From contig JAHBUE010000001.1 of NCBI GenBank assembly GCA_019638235.1, forward strand, positions 2,218,492 to 2,282,491: a DNA stretch of 64,000 nt, given 5' to 3'. The position numbers were made by a program, and so were the translations under genes. Positions within the stretch are counted from its first letter, which is position 1, and each line of letters opens with the position of its first letter. This DNA is from Cyclobacteriaceae bacterium (lineage in GTDB: Bacteria > Bacteroidota > Bacteroidia > Cytophagales > Cyclobacteriaceae). Below the pieces are notes generated by a model. It was given only the letters and a program-made list of their open reading frames with translations. It was not told the DNA's origin and did no database searches. This document shows, in pieces, positions 59,522-64,000 of this stretch.

Positions 59522-61207
59522 TTAACGCCTGCGTCCGGCACCCCTCCGGCTGCTGCCGCCCTCATACGACCGGCTGCGTCCTTTGCTTTTTTTACTGCTG
59601 CTCTCCCTTCTTCCTTCGGTCAGTTCAACCCGCACCGGGCGGCCTTCAAACTCAACACCCTGAAGCCCGGAAACGATAGCATCGCTCTTTTCTTTCTCTA
59701 CTTCAAAGAAGGAGTAGGCTCCTTTAATATCGATTTTGCCTATGTGCTTTTTGCCCACGTTGCAGCAATCGTCTAACATTTCCAGCAGGTCGGCCTTCTC
59801 TAAGTTGTCCATTTTACCGAGGTTAATGAAAAACCTGTCGCCTGTGCTGTAACGCTCCGCACCCCTGTCGGATGATGAGGCGTTTACGTTCAGGTCGGGG
59901 GCATTACGGTAGTAATCGAGAAAACGATTGAATTCTATGGAAGCAAAGCGCTTAATCAGTTCGTTCTTTGTCAGGTCTTTCAGTTCGTCATATACAGCCG
60001 GCAAAAACGCCTCTATTTCGGCTTCATTTACCTTAACGTCATGCACCTTTTTCATTAGTGCCAATAGTTGCTTCTGGCATACTTCCGGCCCTGCCGGAAC
60101 CTGAATGCGTACAAAAGTTGTTTTTACAGTCTTTTCAATCTGCCTGATTTTACCGGTTTCTTTCGGGCTTACCAGTGCAATGGAAACACCCTTCCTTCCG
60201 GCACGGGCTGTACGGCCACTCCGGTGTGTGTAGAACTCCATTTCATCGGGTATGTTCATGTGTATTACGTGGGTGATGTTGTCCACGTCAATGCCCCGCG
60301 CGGCCACGTCTGTAGCTACCAAAATCTGTACAGAGCGGTTGCGGAATTTCATCATTACCTTATCGCGTTGCGCCTGGTTAAGGTCGCCATGCAGCGAGTC
60401 GGCATTGTAGCCGTCCTTCATCAGCATTTCGGCTACCCGTTGGGTGTCGATGCGGGTGCGGCAAAAGATTAACCCGAAAATATCGGGGTGGAAGTCGAGC
60501 AGGCGTTTCAGGGCGCTGTATTTATCGCGCTCGTGAACAACTACGTATTGGTGTTCAATGTTGGCATTGCCCGTGTTCTTATCGCCAACGGTCAGTTCAA
60601 CCGGCTCGGTCATATAATTGTTGGCAATGGCCCGCACTTCCTTAGGCATGGTAGCCGAGAAGAGCCATGTGATTTTGGTTTCGGGAGTTTTGGAGAGTAT
60701 CTCATCAATATCTTCCTTAAACCCCATGTTCAGCATCTCATCGGCTTCGTCTAATACCACGTATTGGATGGTGCTTAGGTTAACAGCTTTACGGCCCAGC
60801 ATATCGATAAGGCGACCGGGAGTAGCCACTACGATTTGTGCGCCACGTTTTACTTTGCGTATCTGTTCGCTGATACTCGCCCCGCCATAAATGGCTACGA
60901 TGTTCAGCTTCTTGAATTTTTCAGAGAAGTTTTCGAGGTCGCTTACAATCTGTAAGCCGAGTTCGCGTGTAGGAGCTAACACCAATGCTTGTGTGGCGGA
61001 TGAGTCCTCATCTACCAGTTCGAGCAGGGGCAAACCAAAGGCGGCTGTTTTGCCGGTGCCGGTTTGTGCCAGCCCGATGAAGTCGCGGTTGCCGGTTAAT
61101 AAAAGTGGAATAGCCTTTTCCTGGATAGGGGTAGGCGTTTCGAAGCCAATAAGTTGCACAGCTTCAGCCAACCCGGCCGACAAGCCGAGTGCTTGAAAGT
61201 TTTTCAT
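59522..61207 (-). CDS. deaD: DEAD-box RNA helicase
   Basis: 561 residues. Motifs in order: Q motif with FETPTPIQEKAIPLLL, AQTGTGKTAAF (I), APTRELGLQ (Ia), TPGRLIDML (Ib), DEADEMLNMG (II), FSATMP (III), IFCRTR (IV), ATDVAARGIDVDN (V), HRSGRTARAGRKG (VI). A C-terminal DbpA-type RNA-binding domain (FINLGKMDNLEKADLLEMLD and GRPVRVELTEG) and an Arg/Ser/Gly-rich tail follow. It belongs to the CsdA/DeaD group, helping ribosome assembly and RNA turnover, often in the cold. The transcript appears to have a structured leader of about 110 nt. Confidence 0.94.
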   Translation of the reverse strand: MKNFQALGLSAGLAEAVQLIGFETPTPIQEKAIPLLLTGNRDFIGLAQTGTGKTAAFGLPLLELVDEDSSATQALVLAPTRELGLQIVSDLENFSEKFKKLNIVAIYGGASISEQIRKVKRGAQIVVATPGRLIDMLGRKAVNLSTIQYVVLDEADEMLNMGFKEDIDEILSKTPETKITWLFSATMPKEVRAIANNYMTEPVELTVGDKNTGNANIEHQYVVVHERDKYSALKRLLDFHPDIFGLIFCRTRIDTQRVAEMLMKDGYNADSLHGDLNQAQRDKVMMKFRNRSVQILVATDVAARGIDVDNITHVIHMNIPDEMEFYTHRSGRTARAGRKGVSIALVSPKETGKIRQIEKTVKTTFVRIQVPAGPEVCQKQLLALMKKVHDVKVNEAEIEAFLPAVYDELKDLTKNELIKRFASIEFNRFLDYYRNAPDLNVNASSSDRGAERYSTGDRFFINLGKMDNLEKADLLEMLDDCCNVGKKHIGKIDIKGAYSFFEVEKEKSDAIVSGLQGVEFEGRPVRVELTEGRRESSSKKSKGRSRSYEGGSSRRGAGRRR

Positions 61208-61243
61208 GAATGTTTGTTATGTGAATAAAAAAATTACCTGTTA

Positions 61244-61304
61244 CAACGTCATTGCGAAGATATCCCGGGAATTTCCGATGCCAATCGGTAAGGGGATGAC
61301 GTTG
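61244..61304 (-). promoter_or_regulatory. Stem-loop in the leader of the DEAD-box helicase mRNA
   Basis: CAACGTCAT (61244-61252) pairs with ATGACGTTG (61296-61304), enclosing a smaller hairpin CCGATGCCAATCGG (61275-61288). It sits between the putative promoter box and the start codon. Known csdA/deaD mRNAs have long regulatory leaders; a regulatory role here is inferred. Confidence 0.5.
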
Positions 61305-61322
61305 CAACCGCGTAGAACGCTG

Positions 61323-61330
61323 CAAAGGTA
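61323..61330 (-). promoter_or_regulatory. Putative -7 box of the DEAD-box helicase gene
   Basis: Minus strand reads TACCTTTG, a full match to TAnnTTTG. It predicts a leader of roughly 110 nt before the start at 61207. No convincing -33 TTTG was found. Confidence 0.5.
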
Positions 61331-61522
61331 CACTTAATATTTGGGATAACCGCATGTCTTTGCAAATCAGCAGGCGATTGGGCAGTAAGCGTAATCTACC
61401 CTGTTAGAAGGTTGGAGAAGGTGATAAATAACAAAGGATATTTGGTTAATTCGGTATAGAGTTCAGTTACGATTGTTGATTTTTGTACATTGGAAAATAA
61501 AACATGAAGAAGAAATTGAGGT

Positions 61523-62203
61523 ATGAAATATTTCCTGTTTCATTTTATCGGACTTGCCGTACTTATGATAGCCTGTTCGGGCAGCCGTACCAACGAACGC
61601 ATTGACCATATTATTCTGGCGGTGAACGACCTCGAAAGAGGGATGCAGCAGTTTGAGGAATTAACAGGCGTAAAACCTGTTGTGGGGGGCAAGCACCCCG
61701 ATAGCTTCACACAGAATGCGTTGGTTGCCCTTGAAGGCGGTGCTTATATTGAAATTCTTGCGCCCCGTGCTGATGCAGATTCGGTGCCCGAATGGATAAG
61801 ACAGTTCAGAAGCATTACGCCAATGGGCTGGGCGGTTTATACAGAGAATATTGAGAGCACCCGAAAGAAACTTATCAGCATGGGCTTTCCTGTTTCGGAT
61901 ATAAAGCCGGGCGCCCGCACCAAACCGGATGGTGAAATACTTTCGTGGTCAACTATGGAGTTTGCTGAAAAGGATATACAGGTGTTTCCCTTTTTTATTG
62001 AATGGGGAGAGGATGTTGTTCACCCCTCGGCAAGTTCGCCAACCGGTTGCAGCCTTATTAAATTTGAAATCGCGACTACGGATAAAGACATGCAAACACT
62101 CAACGAAAATTTTAAACTTGGCCTGTCAACCACAAGCGGAGAAACGAAACTAACACTCAGGTTACGCACACCGAAAGGCGTAGTAACATTTCCGGCTTAT
62201 TAA
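61523..62203 (+). CDS. VOC-fold (glyoxalase-like) lipoprotein
   Basis: 226 residues. Lipoprotein signal ([13 protein letters not shown]), then a glyoxalase-like domain: [20 protein letters not shown] with a metal-type His and [17 protein letters not shown] with a Glu. The second half continues with [20 protein letters not shown]. Glyoxalase-like domains of this kind are usually cytoplasmic; a membrane-anchored copy is less common. Substrate unknown. Confidence 0.83.
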   Translation: MKYFLFHFIGLAVLMIACSGSRTNERIDHIILAVNDLERGMQQFEELTGVKPVVGGKHPDSFTQNALVALEGGAYIEILAPRADADSVPEWIRQFRSITPMGWAVYTENIESTRKKLISMGFPVSDIKPGARTKPDGEILSWSTMEFAEKDIQVFPFFIEWGEDVVHPSASSPTGCSLIKFEIATTDKDMQTLNENFKLGLSTTSGETKLTLRLRTPKGVVTFPAY

Positions 62204-62265
62204 CGGAACTATCTCAACTTGGCGTTGGTTATCTTCCGATAAACAATTCATACATCATACAGCAA

Positions 62266-63288
62266 ATGAGCAACGCATCTATTAAATCAATAAAGCCGCT
62301 TGGCTTTCCGTGGCAAACGCAAGACCCTTTTTTATTTTGTGTGCATCACTTAGATTTTTATCCTAACGGAAACGAACACCTTGGCCCGGATGCCTCGCTG
62401 GAAGGCAGGGTACTGGGGCAGGACTTTGCACCTAACAAGGAAGGTTGGCGCATGTATCATGGTCAGAAAGTTCCGGGGTTTCCAGCGCATCCGCATTGCG
62501 GATTTGAAACCGTTAGCATTGTTACAAATGGATTGGTTGACCATTCCGATTCGTTAGGGGCAGCCGGTAGATTTGGCTTTGGCGATGTGCAATGGATGAC
62601 AGCCGGAAAAGGTGTGCAGCATTGCGAAATGTTTCCGTTGCTGAAACAAGATGAAGATAATCCGTTAGAGTTGTTTCAGATATGGCTTAACCTGCCGCGT
62701 TCATCAAAAAAAGCAGAACCGTATTTTGCTATGTTGTGGAATGATACCATTCCCGAATATGAAGCTGTTGACGAGCATGGAAAGAAAACAAACGTTCGGG
62801 TGATTGCCGGTAAAATTGATGCCGTTGTGGCTCCGCCACCAGCACCCGATTCATGGGCGGCAAATGCTGATAACGAAGTAGCAATCTGGACTATCCGCAT
62901 GGAAGCCGGTGCTCACTTTAAATTGCCTTGTGCTTCGGCATTTGTTAACCGGTCGTTATATTTCTATTCGGGCGAAACAATTTCAATAGCGGGTCAGCAA
63001 GTAACCAAACCACAAGCAGTTGAGTTATATGCCGATCAGGACGTTGAATTGATTTCGGGAAATACCGACTGTTATCTTTTATTGTTGCAGGGTAAGCCTA
63101 TCGGTGAGCCTGTTGTTCAGCATGGGCCGTTTGTGGGCAATACGCAGGAAGATATTCAGCAAGCCTTTCGCGATTATCAGCAAACACAATTTGGCGGATG
63201 GCCCTGGTCAACTTACGAACACGTACACCCACGCGAGAAAGGAAGGTTTGCACGTTACCCGGATGGACGCGAAGAGGTGAGAATGTAG
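62266..63288 (+). CDS. Pirin-family protein
   Basis: 340 residues, bicupin. The N-terminal cupin carries the metal ligands in [20 protein letters not shown] (two His), [16 protein letters not shown] (His and Glu). Pirins can be quercetinases or redox sensors; neither can be decided. Length is longer than YhhW-type pirins because of insertions and a C-terminal extension ([20 protein letters not shown]). Downstream of the VOC lipoprotein by 62 bp on the same strand. Confidence 0.88.
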   Translation: MSNASIKSIKPLGFPWQTQDPFLFCVHHLDFYPNGNEHLGPDASLEGRVLGQDFAPNKEGWRMYHGQKVPGFPAHPHCGFETVSIVTNGLVDHSDSLGAAGRFGFGDVQWMTAGKGVQHCEMFPLLKQDEDNPLELFQIWLNLPRSSKKAEPYFAMLWNDTIPEYEAVDEHGKKTNVRVIAGKIDAVVAPPPAPDSWAANADNEVAIWTIRMEAGAHFKLPCASAFVNRSLYFYSGETISIAGQQVTKPQAVELYADQDVELISGNTDCYLLLLQGKPIGEPVVQHGPFVGNTQEDIQQAFRDYQQTQFGGWPWSTYEHVHPREKGRFARYPDGREEVRM

Positions 63289-63405
63289 TATTTCTGTAAA
63301 CCGATGTCATTAATCAGGTACTATCCTAACAAACGTCATGTGTAAAGTTAGATAATCGCGGTAAAATCGTATCGGTAAACATTAACCACCAAATCAACTT
63401 AAGTT

Positions 63406-64000
63406 ATGAAACGCATACTTGTTCCTACCGATTTTTCAGAAAACGCTTCGCACGCCATTGAATATGCTGCCGAAACAGCCAGGGCTATGGGCGCTGAACT
63501 CATGTTACTGAATGTATATATTCCAAAGGTATCAGCTCAAAGTTCTATTCATGCGTTGATGGCCGATGAAGTGAGGCGCGAAACGGCAGCAGCCAAAGAG
63601 CGGTTGAAAGCGATAGCCGATACAATCCAGGAAGAGTATAAAGAGCTAACGTGCTCGTATGAGGTTGTTGTGGGTGAACCCGTGCCGGGGATTTTATCGT
63701 ATGCAGATGAAAAGCAGGCCGGCCTGATTGTGATGGGTACACAAGGCGCCAGTAAAATTGCCAATGTATTGTTTGGCAGCAATACGGCTTCTGTTATTGA
63801 AAAAGCAAGCTGCCCGGTGTTGTGTATTCCGTTTAAGTTGGCCTATAAAAAACCTGAAAAAATTCTTTTCGCCACCACCTTTGCTTACAGCGATATTGAA
63901 GGAGCAAGTACATTAACTGGTTTGGCAAAAGCGTTTAACGCTACACTTATCCTCGCGCATGTTGCTGTTGGCGTTGAAGAAACCGATGAAGAGCAGGCTG
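63406..64000 (+). CDS. Universal stress protein, tandem Usp domains (cut by window edge)
   Basis: At least 198 residues, open at the window end. The first Usp domain begins MKRILVPTDFSENASHAIEY, and its ATP-binding signature is GTQGASKIANVLFGSNTA with CPVLCIP. A second Usp domain starts near residue 145 (KILFATTFAYSDIEGASTLT). Full-length Bacteroidota tandem proteins have about 275-285 residues, so roughly 80 are missing. Cytoplasmic; roles in stress and energy depletion. Confidence 0.93.
   Translation, partial: MKRILVPTDFSENASHAIEYAAETARAMGAELMLLNVYIPKVSAQSSIHALMADEVRRETAAAKERLKAIADTIQEEYKELTCSYEVVVGEPVPGILSYADEKQAGLIVMGTQGASKIANVLFGSNTASVIEKASCPVLCIPFKLAYKKPEKILFATTFAYSDIEGASTLTGLAKAFNATLILAHVAVGVEETDEEQA

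Overview
The window reads as chromosomal DNA of a member of the Bacteroidota, most likely Cytophagales. This rests on family content (a PorP/SprF type IX secretion family protein, TPR proteins ending in LuxR-like or histidine kinase modules, a SufBCDSE-DUF59 operon, a mitochondrial-type aconitase, Bacteroidota-style Rhs cores), on weak Shine-Dalgarno signals, and on several TAnnTTTG-type -7 promoter boxes. Taxonomy is inference; no rRNA gene is present.

Layout. 1-3.6 kb: the 3' end of metH, a small four-helix-bundle gene framed by inverted repeats, metF, and an FtsX-type permease remnant. 3.6-12.8 kb: a Tat-exported Gfo/Idh oxidoreductase, a Nudix hydrolase, ferritin, an aconitase with a histone H1-like tail, folE plus a PTPS/QueD gene, an iron-sulfur APS/PAPS reductase, a sugar epimerase and PorP/SprF. 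12.9-24.1 kb: a TPR-LuxR regulator, a PQQ-propeller protein, a bacilliredoxin, the complete suf operon (minus strand), a ParE-type toxin-antitoxin pair and an Lrp/AsnC regulator. At 24.23-24.44 kb there is an unannotated RNA: a class II tRNA-like fold with a very long variable arm, followed by an intrinsic terminator. 24.5-48.4 kb is mostly core metabolism: acyl-CoA synthetase, a TolB-like lipoprotein, TerB-like protein, ClC channel, Na+:alanine symporter, topA, a HicB/HicA remnant, sirtuin, type III pantothenate kinase, TlpA thioredoxin, RsmE, acyl-CoA-binding protein, citrate synthase, a prohibitin-like protein, a TPR-histidine kinase, an MreB paralogue and an acyltransferase.

48.4-58.7 kb is an accessory island. 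It holds five tandem, 5'-truncated Rhs core modules. Each has a near-identical core of about 95-145 residues, a different C-terminal tip and one or two small downstream genes (membrane proteins, lipoproteins). A roughly 50-bp repeat lies at four of the junctions. This looks like an array of orphan Rhs tip/immunity cassettes; no full-length Rhs gene is in the window. The island is edged by palindromic repeats, one of which has an inverted partner 22 kb away beside fadD.

58.9-64 kb: a free histone H1-like protein, a DEAD-box RNA helicase with a structured leader, a VOC-fold lipoprotein, a pirin and the start of a tandem universal stress protein. Three separate proteins in the window (aconitase, topoisomerase I, the H1-like protein) carry Lys/Ala-rich DNA-binding-like tracts.
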